64,000 nucleotides of DNA, from NCBI GenBank assembly GCA_964551645.1, contig CAZKDV010000002.1:1-64000 (forward strand), written 5' to 3'. The notes below the pieces were generated by a model. That model was given only the letters and a program-made list of their open reading frames with translations. It was not told the origin of the DNA and did not search any database. The stretch is from CAZKDV01 sp964551645 (lineage in GTDB: Bacteria; Bacteroidota; Bacteroidia; Bacteroidales; DTU049). How positions within the stretch are numbered: the stretch's first letter is position 1; each line of letters starts with the position of its first letter. A program made the translations under genes and the position numbers. This document shows positions 54,013-63,070 of the stretch, in pieces.

Positions 54013-54906
54013 ATGATTAACGAAAGCATCTTACAAACTATAGGTGAAACTCCCATTGTTGAAATAAACAGATTAAATACATTTTCTAATGTCTCAATAT
54101 TTGCAAAACTTGAAGGTTACAACCCAACAGGCAGTATTAAAGATAGAATTGCACTGAAAATTCTTGAATTGGCAGAAGCAGGAGGACAATTGACCAAAGA
54201 AAAAGTTATAATAGAAGCTACTTCGGGAAATACAGGAATTTCTTTAGCCATGATTGGTGCATTAAAAGGATATAATGTTGAAATAGTTATGAGTGAAGCA
54301 GTTTCAGTTGAACGAATTAAAATGATTGAAGCTTTTGGCGGAAAAGTAATACTGACAGATGCAACAAATGGCACTGATGGTGCAATTCGCCGAGTGAGAG
54401 AACTTGTAAAAGCTAATCCCGATAAATATTTTATGACTGACCAATTTTCAAACAAGTTCAACGGAGTAGCACATTACAAAACAACAGGCGAGGAAATTTG
54501 GAAACAAACAAACGGAAAAATTGATTATTTTGTTTCTGCAATCGGAACATCTGGGACTATAATGGGAGTAGGAAAAGCACTGAAAGAATACAATCCAAAT
54601 ATTACTATTGTTTGTGCCGAACCAGTGGAAGGACATTACATTCAGGGTTTGAAAAATATGAAAGAAGCAATTGTGCCAGCCATATATGACCCTTCACAAA
54701 TTGACCGTACAATTATGGTGGACACAAAAGATGCTTTTGCAATGACACGAAGAATTATAAAAGAAGAAGGAATATTTTGTGGAATGAGTAGCGGAGCCGC
54801 CATGTATGCCGCACTCGAAATTGCCAAAACAATTCCTTCGGGCAGGATAGTTACAATTTTTCCTGATAGAGGCGAAAAGTATTTAAGCACAGAACTGTTT
54901 CAATAA
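54013..54906 (+). CDS. cysM: Cysteine synthase (CysM/CysK family)
   Basis: A 297-residue PLP fold-type II enzyme that makes cysteine from O-acetylserine and sulfide or thiosulfate. The Schiff-base Lys is in NPTGSIKDR, the substrate loop is ATSGNTGIS, and the phosphate-binding GTSGTIMGVG lies near residue 178. C-terminal FCGMSSGAAMYAA and FPDRGEKYLST are also typical. The sequence around the first two motifs is closer to the CysM branch than to CysK, but separating the two by eye is uncertain. It stands alone, divergent from the DUF2795 gene. Confidence 0.85.
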   Translation: MINESILQTIGETPIVEINRLNTFSNVSIFAKLEGYNPTGSIKDRIALKILELAEAGGQLTKEKVIIEATSGNTGISLAMIGALKGYNVEIVMSEAVSVERIKMIEAFGGKVILTDATNGTDGAIRRVRELVKANPDKYFMTDQFSNKFNGVAHYKTTGEEIWKQTNGKIDYFVSAIGTSGTIMGVGKALKEYNPNITIVCAEPVEGHYIQGLKNMKEAIVPAIYDPSQIDRTIMVDTKDAFAMTRRIIKEEGIFCGMSSGAAMYAALEIAKTIPSGRIVTIFPDRGEKYLSTELFQ

Positions 54907-55012
54907 ATGCGATAAAAGTTTTAGAAAAAAATTGCATATGCTATTTTATTCTTATAGTAATGCGAAGTTTAACCCAATGCTAATATTGTTATTATTATCC
55001 CTTTCTTTTGCT

Positions 55013-55020
55013 TAATTTTG
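55013..55020 (+). promoter_or_regulatory. Candidate -7 element of gldA
   Basis: TAATTTTG ends 19 bases before the ATG at 55040. TTG at 54986-54988 is a possible -33 element, but the spacer is 24 bases. Confidence 0.4.
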
Positions 55021-55039
55021 CAAAATATACGATTATATT

Positions 55040-55951
55040 ATGTCTATTATTGTTTCAAACATTACTAAATTATACGGAACTCAAAAAGCATTAGACGATG
55101 TTAGTTTTTCTGTGTCTTCAGGAGAAATTGTTGGATTACTCGGTCCAAATGGAGCAGGAAAATCTACATTAATGAAAATTATTACTTGTTTTATTCCTCC
55201 AACAAATGGAAATGCTTCTGTTTGTGGCATGGATATATCAAAACAAGACCTTGCAATAAGAAAAAAAGTAGGTTATCTCCCCGAACATAATCCTCTTTAT
55301 GTTGAAATGTATATTACTGAATTTTTAAATTTTATTGCTTCTGTACATAAAATTAAAAATAAAAAAGAACGCATTGAAGAGATGATTGAAATCACAGGTT
55401 TGAGTTTAGAGAAAAAGAAAAAAATAGGGCAACTTTCAAAAGGCTACAGACAACGCGTAGGCTTGGCTCAAGCATTAATTCATGACCCAGAAGTGCTTAT
55501 ACTTGACGAGCCTACATCGGGACTGGATCCTAACCAAATTATAGAAATTAGAAATCTTATTAGCAATATTGGAAAGCAAAAAACTGTATTACTTTCTACT
55601 CATATCATGCAAGAAGTTGAGGCAGTTTGTTCAAGAGCAATTATTATTAATCATGGAAAAATAGTAATTGACGATAGTGTTAAAAATTTGAAAAATGTTT
55701 CAAAACAAAATGATATTATAGTTGAGTTTGATGTTAGCGTTGATAAAGAAAAATTACAAAAAATAGATGGAATATCTTCATGTCTTAATGTTGGTTTAAA
55801 TACTTGGAGGATAAAACCACAAACAGATGTAGATATAAGAAAAGCAATTTTTCAATTTGCAGTGGACAATAAAATTAATGTTTTATCATTAGAGAGAGAA
55901 CGCTCATCAATAGAAGATATTTTTAGAACATTAACAAAGGAAAACAATTAA
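55040..55951 (+). CDS. gldA: GldA-type ABC transporter ATP-binding protein
   Basis: A 303-residue ABC ATPase: Walker A GPNGAGKST near residue 36, Q-loop region VGYLPEHNPLY, signature LSKGYRQRVGLAQAL, Walker B VLILDEPTSGLDP and switch His in LLSTHIMQE. A ~85-residue C-terminal extension follows. The start (ITKLYGTQKALDDVSFSV) and overall length fit the GldA component that works with GldF and GldG in gliding-motility systems. Those permease genes are not next to it, so an ordinary ABC exporter role is also possible. Seven bases separate it from the next gene. Confidence 0.8.
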   Translation: MSIIVSNITKLYGTQKALDDVSFSVSSGEIVGLLGPNGAGKSTLMKIITCFIPPTNGNASVCGMDISKQDLAIRKKVGYLPEHNPLYVEMYITEFLNFIASVHKIKNKKERIEEMIEITGLSLEKKKKIGQLSKGYRQRVGLAQALIHDPEVLILDEPTSGLDPNQIIEIRNLISNIGKQKTVLLSTHIMQEVEAVCSRAIIINHGKIVIDDSVKNLKNVSKQNDIIVEFDVSVDKEKLQKIDGISSCLNVGLNTWRIKPQTDVDIRKAIFQFAVDNKINVLSLERERSSIEDIFRTLTKENN

Positions 55952-55957
55952 AAAGCG

Positions 55958-58573
55958 GTGTTAAATTATCTAAAAAGTATTTTTTTCTTTTTTTTTCTGT
56001 GTTCGTTGAGTGCATACGCTACACATCAACGAGCTGCAGAAATTACATATAAACATCTTTATGGATATACATACGAATTTACCTTAGTAACTTATACATT
56101 TACACCCAGCTTAGCCGATAGACCAAAGTTAGATATCAATTGGGGAGACGGCTCCGTAAGTTCAGTGGACAGAGTTGAGAAAACAGAAGTTCCTAATGCT
56201 GATAATATTACAAAAAATGTCTATATTGCTACTCATACTTACGCTGCTCCTTCAACTTATATAGTGTCAATGGAAGATCCAAATAGGAATTATGGAGTTA
56301 TTAATATTCCATATTCGGTCAATGTTCCAATGTATATTTCTACAACTATAGTAGTAAATCCATTTTTACAGCCAAATAACTCCCCAATCTTAACATTTCC
56401 CCCAATTGATGTTGGTTGCGTAGGCACACCCTTTTATCACAATCCAGGTGCTTATGACCCCGATGGGGATTCATTGGCTTTTAAACTTGTTTATTGCAAA
56501 GGTGAAGATGGTTTAGATATTATTGGATATACTTTTCCGTACTCTTCTAAAGAACTTTCAATCAATCCAATCACAGGAACATTAACTTGGGATAGTCCAG
56601 TTTTGCAAGGAGAATATAATCTTGCTATTCATATTGAAAAATATAGAGATGGAGTTTTATTAGGCTCAATAACCAGAGATATGCAAATTAATATTATCTC
56701 GTGCAATAATCAGCCTCCGCTTATTTCAACTATTTCTGATACTTGCATTACGGCAGGCGATACTTTGCAATTTGATGTTTTTGGAAATGATCCGAATGAC
56801 TTAAATATTTCGCTTTCAGCTACAGGCGCTCCGTTTGAGGTCTCTTCTTCTCCTGCATATTTTCCTGCAAAAACAGGAAAACCAATTATTTCAAGCACTT
56901 TTACTTGGAACACCGAGTGCAATCATATTCAAAAACAACCATATTACACATATTTTCGTCTTGAAGATAATAATCCTATAGTAAATCTGATAGATATTCA
57001 AGTTACACGAATTACAGTTGTTGCTCCGGCACCTGAAAATTTAATTGCCGAACCTTTGGGTACATCTATTTTATTAAAATGGGATAAAAGTATTTGTCAA
57101 AATGCAAAAGGGTATAAAATTTACAGAAAAACAGGGCTTTATGGATTTACTCCTGAAGAATGTGAAACTGGTGTTCCTGCTTATACCGGATACAAATATA
57201 TTGGAAAAACTGATGAATGGGATAAAACAAGCTTTGTTGACGACAATGATGGAGAGGGTTTGACACACGGAGTGCAGTACTGCTATATGGTAACTGCTTA
57301 CTTTGCCGATGGTGCCGAAAGCTATGCCTCTGATGAAGTTTGTGCAACCCTCAATAAAGATGTTCCTATCATTACTAATGTAAGTATTAGAGAAACGCAT
57401 CAAACAAATGGTTCGATTTTTATTGCTTGGAGTATGCCAACCGAAATTGATACATTGCTATATCCCGGACCTTATGAATATAGAGTTCTTAGAGGAAGCG
57501 GACTTAATCCCACTAAATTTGAATATGTTCAAACATTTACAGAGCTTAATGATACTACATTTATTGATACTTTGTTAAACACTAAAGACTTTCATTATAG
57601 CTATATCATAGAATTTTACGATAATAGTCAGAATAAGCCAGTTATTATTGGAAAAACAATTTTTGCAAGTTCGATATATTTAAAAATTGAACCTTATGAC
57701 CAAACATTGTTTTTGAAATGGACTGAAAATGTGCCCTGGACTAATTATTTGTACAGAATTTATAGGTATAATCCAGAAACTCAGCTGTATGACTCTGTGG
57801 GAACAAGCACCAAACAAGAATATATTGGTTACGGACTTGATAACCAAACCGAGTATTGCTACAAAATTGTTGCAGAAGGAGGTTATTTTACCGAAGGTAT
57901 TATTCATCCAATTATTAATCATTCACAAATTAGTTGCGAAACACCTTATGATATGGTAGCTCCGTGCACTCCGACACTTAATGTGGTAACTGATTGTGAA
58001 TTGCCGGGCAATGTTTTATCATGGAATAACCCAATTTTAACATGTGATTATTCCGCAGATACCGACCATTATAATATTTATTTTTCGCCCACTTCAAATA
58101 CTTCATTACAATTGATTTACACAGAATATAATCCTTATACCACAACTTTTACACACGACTTAGCTAATACAGTTGCAGGTTGTTATGCTATTAGTGCAAT
58201 TGATTCAATTGGTAATGTTAGTCCGATATCATCTACTGTATGCGTTGATGTTGATACATGTAGCTTATATGTTTTACCAAATGTGTTCACACCAAACAAT
58301 GACGGAATAAATGATTATTGGACTCCCTTTCCTTATGACTTTGTTGAGCAAATTGATTTAACTGTTTTCAATCGCTGGGGAAATATTGTTTATAAAACAG
58401 AAAATCCTGATATAATGTGGGACGGCAAACATTTTCAAACAAATCAAGAAGTTGTTGAAGGTGCTTATTTTTATGTGTGCGATGTTTATGAAATTCGTTT
58501 GTTAGGTAAGCAAAAAAGGACAATCACAGGTAGTGTTACAATTATTAGAAATCCAAAATACAATATAAATTAA
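55958..58573 (+). CDS. Secreted T9SS cargo protein with gliding-motility-type C-terminal domain
   Basis: An 871-residue exported protein with a GTG start and a signal peptide (FFFFFLCSLSAYA). The N-terminal ~250 residues contain PKD/Ig-like sandwiches (LDINWGDGSV, GAYDPDGDSLAFKLVYC). Several fibronectin-type-III-like modules follow between ~350 and ~770 (LIAEPLGTSILLKWDKS, YKIYRKTG). The last ~95 residues (VLPNVFTPNNDGINDYW, VFNRWGNIVYK, WDGK, VVEGAYFYVCDVY) form the type B C-terminal sorting domain that sends proteins through the type IX secretion system. It is likely a surface adhesin or structural protein. Seven bases after gldA. Confidence 0.88.
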   Translation: MLNYLKSIFFFFFLCSLSAYATHQRAAEITYKHLYGYTYEFTLVTYTFTPSLADRPKLDINWGDGSVSSVDRVEKTEVPNADNITKNVYIATHTYAAPSTYIVSMEDPNRNYGVINIPYSVNVPMYISTTIVVNPFLQPNNSPILTFPPIDVGCVGTPFYHNPGAYDPDGDSLAFKLVYCKGEDGLDIIGYTFPYSSKELSINPITGTLTWDSPVLQGEYNLAIHIEKYRDGVLLGSITRDMQINIISCNNQPPLISTISDTCITAGDTLQFDVFGNDPNDLNISLSATGAPFEVSSSPAYFPAKTGKPIISSTFTWNTECNHIQKQPYYTYFRLEDNNPIVNLIDIQVTRITVVAPAPENLIAEPLGTSILLKWDKSICQNAKGYKIYRKTGLYGFTPEECETGVPAYTGYKYIGKTDEWDKTSFVDDNDGEGLTHGVQYCYMVTAYFADGAESYASDEVCATLNKDVPIITNVSIRETHQTNGSIFIAWSMPTEIDTLLYPGPYEYRVLRGSGLNPTKFEYVQTFTELNDTTFIDTLLNTKDFHYSYIIEFYDNSQNKPVIIGKTIFASSIYLKIEPYDQTLFLKWTENVPWTNYLYRIYRYNPETQLYDSVGTSTKQEYIGYGLDNQTEYCYKIVAEGGYFTEGIIHPIINHSQISCETPYDMVAPCTPTLNVVTDCELPGNVLSWNNPILTCDYSADTDHYNIYFSPTSNTSLQLIYTEYNPYTTTFTHDLANTVAGCYAISAIDSIGNVSPISSTVCVDVDTCSLYVLPNVFTPNNDGINDYWTPFPYDFVEQIDLTVFNRWGNIVYKTENPDIMWDGKHFQTNQEVVEGAYFYVCDVYEIRLLGKQKRTITGSVTIIRNPKYNIN

Positions 58574-58591
58574 CAATTAAATTTTAAAATT

Positions 58592-59203
58592 ATGTTTAGC
58601 GGAATAATAGAGCAATTAGGCATTGTCGTTCATATAGAGCGAGACAGAAGTAATATTCATTTTACAATTGAAACACCTATCGCAAAAGAGTTGAAAGTTG
58701 ATCAAAGCATGTCGCATGATGGTGTGTGTTTAACAGTAGTTAAAGTGTTTCCTGAGAAAAATCAATATGTAGTTACTGCAATTCAAGAAACATTGGACAA
58801 AACAAACTTGAAAATTTGGGAAATTGGTTATGAAGTAAACTTAGAAAGAAGCGTCAAAATTGATGGTAGATTTGATGGGCATATTGTGCAAGGGCATGTT
58901 GATCAAACAGCAGAATGTTTTAAAGTAACTGAAGAAGACGGAAGTTGGAGATACTATTTTAAGTATGATGTAAGTTTGAGAAATATTACAGTTGAAAAAG
59001 GCTCAATTTCTGTAAACGGTGTTAGTTTGACAGTTGTTGATTCAGAAAAAGATTGGTTTTCAGTTGCAATAATTCCTTACACTCAAGAAGTTACAAATTT
59101 TCATAATTTCAAAAAAGGAACAATTGTAAATATTGAATTTGATATTTTTGGAAAATATGTGGCAAAATTGATGCAAGAATATATGGAAAAAACAGGGAAA
59201 TAA
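58592..59203 (+). CDS. ribE: Riboflavin synthase alpha chain
   Basis: A 203-residue enzyme that dismutates two 6,7-dimethyl-8-ribityllumazine molecules into riboflavin. Two lumazine-binding repeats are present, starting MFSGIIEQLGIV (residue 1) and GHIVQGHVDQTAECF (~residue 97), with the conserved HDGVCLTV and SVNGVSLTVVD segments. Length is normal. It has no other rib genes nearby and sits between the cargo protein and a lipoprotein. Confidence 0.96.
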   Translation: MFSGIIEQLGIVVHIERDRSNIHFTIETPIAKELKVDQSMSHDGVCLTVVKVFPEKNQYVVTAIQETLDKTNLKIWEIGYEVNLERSVKIDGRFDGHIVQGHVDQTAECFKVTEEDGSWRYYFKYDVSLRNITVEKGSISVNGVSLTVVDSEKDWFSVAIIPYTQEVTNFHNFKKGTIVNIEFDIFGKYVAKLMQEYMEKTGK

Positions 59204-59230
59204 TTGTTTAAACTTATTAAAGTATTGAAA

Positions 59231-59749
59231 ATGAAATATTTATCAGTTTTTATTTTTGTGCTTGCTTTGGCTTTGTCTTCGTGCAATTTGAATCCTACGC
59301 CCGAAAGGGCAACTGCATTCAATGATTCGATTGTGTTTGCTTTAGATACTCTATATCAAGACCTTGAACTTTTATTAGCTTCGTTTGAGCAAGATGAATC
59401 AGAACTAAGTACAACAGAAATCAGAAAGTCGCACAACAAAACTTTGCAAACAGCTTTGAAATATTATTCATGGCTCAAACAGAGAGTAGCTTTTGACGAT
59501 GAAGACGATTTTAGGCTTGCGTCTATTGATTTGTTCAATTCTTATGTGCAGTTGCTTAAAGATGAGTTTGAAAAAGTTATTGAGATTATCGAAAAACCAC
59601 ATGAGGATATTGTTTTAAACGACCAAGTTTTGTTTGACTCATTGCTGAATGTGATTATTCTTAAAGATTCAATAGTAACATATACTTTTTTGGAGCAACA
59701 AGAAGCCTTTGCAGAAAAGTATAATTTTACTTTGCAAGAGTTTGAATAA
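59231..59749 (+). CDS. Lipoprotein of unknown function
   Basis: A 172-residue protein with a lipobox in FVLALALSSC (lipidated Cys ~18). The mature part is helical and acidic (LDTLYQDLELLLASFEQDESEL, LKDEFEKVIEIIEKPHED) with no recognised domain. The ATG at 59231 is used because the nine preceding codons of open frame begin with TTG and would lengthen the signal oddly. It lies 27 bases after ribE and 14 before an acyltransferase gene, so it may be in the same transcript. Confidence 0.7.
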   Translation: MKYLSVFIFVLALALSSCNLNPTPERATAFNDSIVFALDTLYQDLELLLASFEQDESELSTTEIRKSHNKTLQTALKYYSWLKQRVAFDDEDDFRLASIDLFNSYVQLLKDEFEKVIEIIEKPHEDIVLNDQVLFDSLLNVIILKDSIVTYTFLEQQEAFAEKYNFTLQEFE

Positions 59750-59763
59750 ACCCCAAATTCTTT

Positions 59764-60327
59764 ATGAAAAAGCTATCATACTTAATTTTGCGTTTGTTCG
59801 GCTGGCGAATTGATAGAGGCGAAATTGATAGTGTACAAAAAGCTGTGCTTGTTGTTGCACCTCATACAAGCATGTATGATTTTGTAATTGGGAGAATGGC
59901 TTTTTTTCAATTTGGATTAAAAGTTAGATTTGTCATAAAAAAAGAAATGTTTTGGTTTCCTCTGGGTATATTTTTAAAAGCACTTGGAGGCATTCCAATT
60001 AATAGAAAAAATCCATCAGGTGTTGTTGAGCAAATTGCTAATGTAATCAAAAAAAACGATAGGATATTTTTGGCAATAACTCCCGAAGGCACTCGCAAAC
60101 TCAATAAAAACTGGAAAAAAGGTTTTTATCATATAGCTACAAAAGCCGAAGTTCCTATGGTGCTTGCGTATATTGATTATAAAAAGAAAGTTGGTGGTGT
60201 TGGTCCGATAATTCAAGTAAGTGGCAATTTTGAGGCAGATTTAGAACAAATACAGTCATTTTATAAAACTATAACAGCAAAACACCCTAAACAATTTAGT
60301 TTAAGCACTTTAGAAAATTTACATTAA
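59764..60327 (+). CDS. 1-acyl-glycerol-phosphate acyltransferase-like protein (PlsC family)
   Basis: A 187-residue membrane-associated acyltransferase. Motif I is HTSMYD (His-x4-Asp) near residue 34, motif III is ITPEGTRK, and there is a basic KKGFYHIATKAEVPMVLAYI region near 120-140. It is shorter than typical PlsC and closer to the small PlsC-like proteins of Bacteroidota. The substrate may be lysophosphatidate or another lipid. Follows the lipoprotein gene by 14 bases. Confidence 0.85.
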   Translation: MKKLSYLILRLFGWRIDRGEIDSVQKAVLVVAPHTSMYDFVIGRMAFFQFGLKVRFVIKKEMFWFPLGIFLKALGGIPINRKNPSGVVEQIANVIKKNDRIFLAITPEGTRKLNKNWKKGFYHIATKAEVPMVLAYIDYKKKVGGVGPIIQVSGNFEADLEQIQSFYKTITAKHPKQFSLSTLENLH

Positions 60328-60424
60328 AACTTAAAAAAAACTAAATTTCATTTAGTATTATATTCTAAATTTTACGACCTTTGCATAGAGTTAAGAGATT
60401 TTTATAACAAAAAAACTAGTCAAA

Positions 60425-61762
60425 ATGGACACTTCAAAATCAAATCAAACATCAAAAATTTTCGTGCTTGACACATCTGTTTTATTATACAATCATAATG
60501 CTATTATGTCATTTGATGATAATGATGTTGCCATACCTATTACTGTACTTGAAGAAATTGATAATTTTAAAAAAGGAAACGATACTATAAACTTTGAAGC
60601 AAGAGAGTTTATCAGATTGATAGATAGGCTGTCAGCAAAAATGACGCTCGATGCGTGGCTTCCCTTGATAAAATCAAAAGACTCAAAATTTAAAGTGGTG
60701 ATGAATGGACATTCTAAAGTTGATGCTCGCGAAGTGTTTGGCGAAGACAAACCCGACCACAGAATTTTGAACGCTGCATTGTCGCTTGCACAAGAATATC
60801 CCGATAGGAAAGTGATTTTGGTTAGCAAAGACATTAATTTGCGTTTGAAAGCTAAAGCTCTTAACATTCAGGCAGAAGATTATAAAACAGGAAAAATAAA
60901 AGATGTAGAAACACTTTACACAGGAAACACTATCGTCAATGCTGATATTGAAGTGATTGATAAACTTTACAAAGAAGGTTCGTGTGGACTTAAAGAATTA
61001 GGTTTGCCACAGGTTAAGCCAAATCACTATTTCATAATCAAAAGCAATAGTACCTCAGTTTTGGCATATTACAATGTTTCAACCAATATGATTGAAAGAG
61101 TTGATAAGCGTTCGGCATATAGAATTACTCCCCGCAATGCAGAGCAAGTGTTTGCACTACACGCAATTATGAACCCCGATGTGAAATTGGTTACAATACA
61201 AGGTGTTGCCGGAACTGGAAAAACTTTGCTTGCTTTGGCTGGAGCGTTGGAACAAAGAAGAATGTTTAAGCAAATTTTTGTTGCCCGTCCAATTGTACCA
61301 CTCAGCAATAAGGATATCGGATTTTTGCCTGGAGATATAAAGAGCAAAATCAATCCCTACATGGAGCCTCTCTATGATAACTTAAAGTTTATTAAACATC
61401 AATTTGGGGAAAAAGACAGAGAATTTCAAAGTATTTCTGATGCACTTGAAAGTGAAAAATTAGTGATTTCTCCTTTGGCATACATCAGAGGCAGAAGTCT
61501 TTCAGATATCTGCTTTATAGTTGATGAGGCACAAAACCTTACTCCTCACGAAGTTAAAACGATAATTTCTAGAGCCGGAGAAGGAACGAAAATTATTTTC
61601 ACAGGAGACATTTATCAAATTGATACTCCGTATTTAGATTCGCAAAGTAATGGTTTATCTACTTTAATTGATAGAATTAAAGCTCACCCACTTTATGCTC
61701 ATGTAAAACTCATTAAGGGCGAGCGTTCTGAATTGGCAAACCTTGCAAATAAATTATTATAA
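60425..61762 (+). CDS. PIN-PhoH protein
   Basis: A 445-residue protein with two domains. Residues ~10-150 are a PIN nuclease-like domain (VLDTSVLLYNHNAIMSF, with the acidic residues of the metal site). Residues ~235-445 are a PhoH ATPase: Walker A GVAGTGKTLLALA, Walker B DEAQNLTPHEVKTIIS and sensor FTGDIYQIDTPYLDS. PIN-PhoH (PhoH2-type) proteins are thought to act in RNA processing or unwinding. It is the last plus-strand gene before the repeat and the restriction-modification module. No consensus promoter is seen upstream. Confidence 0.9.
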   Translation: MDTSKSNQTSKIFVLDTSVLLYNHNAIMSFDDNDVAIPITVLEEIDNFKKGNDTINFEAREFIRLIDRLSAKMTLDAWLPLIKSKDSKFKVVMNGHSKVDAREVFGEDKPDHRILNAALSLAQEYPDRKVILVSKDINLRLKAKALNIQAEDYKTGKIKDVETLYTGNTIVNADIEVIDKLYKEGSCGLKELGLPQVKPNHYFIIKSNSTSVLAYYNVSTNMIERVDKRSAYRITPRNAEQVFALHAIMNPDVKLVTIQGVAGTGKTLLALAGALEQRRMFKQIFVARPIVPLSNKDIGFLPGDIKSKINPYMEPLYDNLKFIKHQFGEKDREFQSISDALESEKLVISPLAYIRGRSLSDICFIVDEAQNLTPHEVKTIISRAGEGTKIIFTGDIYQIDTPYLDSQSNGLSTLIDRIKAHPLYAHVKLIKGERSELANLANKLL

Positions 61763-61765
61763 GCT

Positions 61766-61995
61766 TGTTGTGCATTTGGAAAACAAATGAAAAAATTGTT
61801 CAATTCCCCAAAATAATTCAGATATTCATCAAATTCGAGTGATTTGAACTTATTGCTATGAAGTATGACGTCTGGCATATTGGTGAAGTAGCGGCTTCAA
61901 CTAATGTTCCTGTGGGAGAGTCACTTTCTATTTCGCTATGTTCTTTATGCGGGGTTACTGCCACCATTTAGCCAACATGCTTGTTAGCCATATGT
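61766..61995 (-). repeat. Dispersed ~220-bp repeat, copy 2 (attC-like)
   Basis: The minus-strand copy of the repeat at 14044-14275. Shared blocks are atttgaacttattgc at 61842-61856, ttgttcaattcc at 61796-61807 (49 bases apart, as in copy 1) and tgttagc at 61982-61988. The part nearest 61995 is more GC-rich and imperfectly palindromic. It starts right after the stop of the DNA methyltransferase gene, in that gene's orientation, and fills the gap between PhoH and the restriction-modification module. Confidence 0.55.
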
Positions 61996-62011
61996 CCAGC
62001 TGTGATTTTCC

Positions 62012-63070
62012 TCAACGGCTCATTGCTATCATTGGCGTATGTTCAAGTGTTTCAGTATTTTGCGATTTAATTATTGATGTTTTCTTTATTTCTTCAACTT
62101 CGTTATTTTTATAGTCATGTTTAGCGACTACTTCTACATTAAATTCAGGTTCTTTCGGTATTAAAACCCCTTTCTTTAATTTTGTTTTTTGATTATCAAT
62201 TGTTCGAGCAGGATTTGGAATATTGAAATATTGTTCGAGATTTTTCCAATCATTATTCCTAATGGTTACAACACCTTTAAGATAAAAACTAACCCAATTT
62301 TCTCCAATTTTGTAATTTGGCGTTATCAAATCCAATTTCTGTTGTGAAATTTCGACATATTTTTTATCCAATTCAAAACCAACATATTGCCGTCCTAAGC
62401 GTTTGGCTGAAATTGCGGTTGTTCCTGTTCCTGAAAATGGATCTAAAACAATATCATTCTCATCCGTGATCATTAAAATTAATCTATCCATTAAATGCAA
62501 TGGCAATTGGCAAGGGTGTGGGTCTCGTTTTGAGTTGTGTTTTATTCGGTGTATATCCGTCCAAATATCTGACACTAGGGGTCCAAAAGGGTGTAGCGAA
62601 TCTTTTTTCCCACCATAATCCTTCCACAAATAACCTTGTTTTCTGTCTCGTTTATGGGGATGGCGTAATTCGTAAATCTTTGCTCCTTTTGCTTCTTTTG
62701 TGTAAAAAAGTATTCCGTAATGTGCAGGTTGCAATGATTTTCCCATTGGAGCAGTTGGCGCGTCCCAAGAAATCCAATGTTTGAAATGAGCAAATTTATT
62801 TAAGTATGTAGCATAGAATGTAAGCCATTTGGGAATATTATGTAGAAAAATTGAACCTGTTGGTTTGGTAACACGAACCATTTCGGCAATCCATTTCTCG
62901 CACCAATTCAAATACTCTTGAAATTCTAAATTATCCTTGTAACTTGTATATTGCTTATGTAAGTTAAAAGGTGGGTCAGCAAAGGTCATATCTACCGAAT
63001 TATCAGGAATATTCTTAAATAATTCCAAGCAGTCGCCTTGTGTGATCTTATTTAGATATTTATCTATCAT
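62012..63070 (-). CDS. DNA methyltransferase of a type II restriction-modification module
   Basis: A 352-residue SAM-dependent DNA methyltransferase of the beta arrangement. Catalytic motif IV (ADPPF at 31-35) comes first and motif X (CQLPLHLMDRLI) near 187-198. Motif I (LDPFSGTGTT at 209-218) follows, with the recognition region between IV and X. DPPF suggests N6-adenine or N4-cytosine methylation. The last ~90 residues extend beyond the usual core and end in a Lys/Asn-rich tail. Its start overlaps the nuclease stop by four bases, giving coupled translation. It should protect the host site recognised by the partner nuclease. Confidence 0.88.
   Translation of the reverse strand: MIDKYLNKITQGDCLELFKNIPDNSVDMTFADPPFNLHKQYTSYKDNLEFQEYLNWCEKWIAEMVRVTKPTGSIFLHNIPKWLTFYATYLNKFAHFKHWISWDAPTAPMGKSLQPAHYGILFYTKEAKGAKIYELRHPHKRDRKQGYLWKDYGGKKDSLHPFGPLVSDIWTDIHRIKHNSKRDPHPCQLPLHLMDRLILMITDENDIVLDPFSGTGTTAISAKRLGRQYVGFELDKKYVEISQQKLDLITPNYKIGENWVSFYLKGVVTIRNNDWKNLEQYFNIPNPARTIDNQKTKLKKGVLIPKEPEFNVEVVAKHDYKNNEVEEIKKTSIIKSQNTETLEHTPMIAMSR

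Noticed and set aside
53892..54056. Upstream extension of the DUF2795 gene
   Set aside because: The extra 55 residues are hydrophobic and basic, unlike the family, and overlap the start of the divergent cysteine synthase gene.
57147..57922. Minus-strand frames inside the T9SS cargo gene
   Set aside because: They are antisense to fibronectin-like modules and lack domain signal.
61763..62011. A tRNA in the gap after PhoH (GTTCAAATC resembles a T-loop)
   Set aside because: No acceptor or anticodon stem can be drawn, and the same motif belongs to the dispersed repeat also seen near 14.2 kb.
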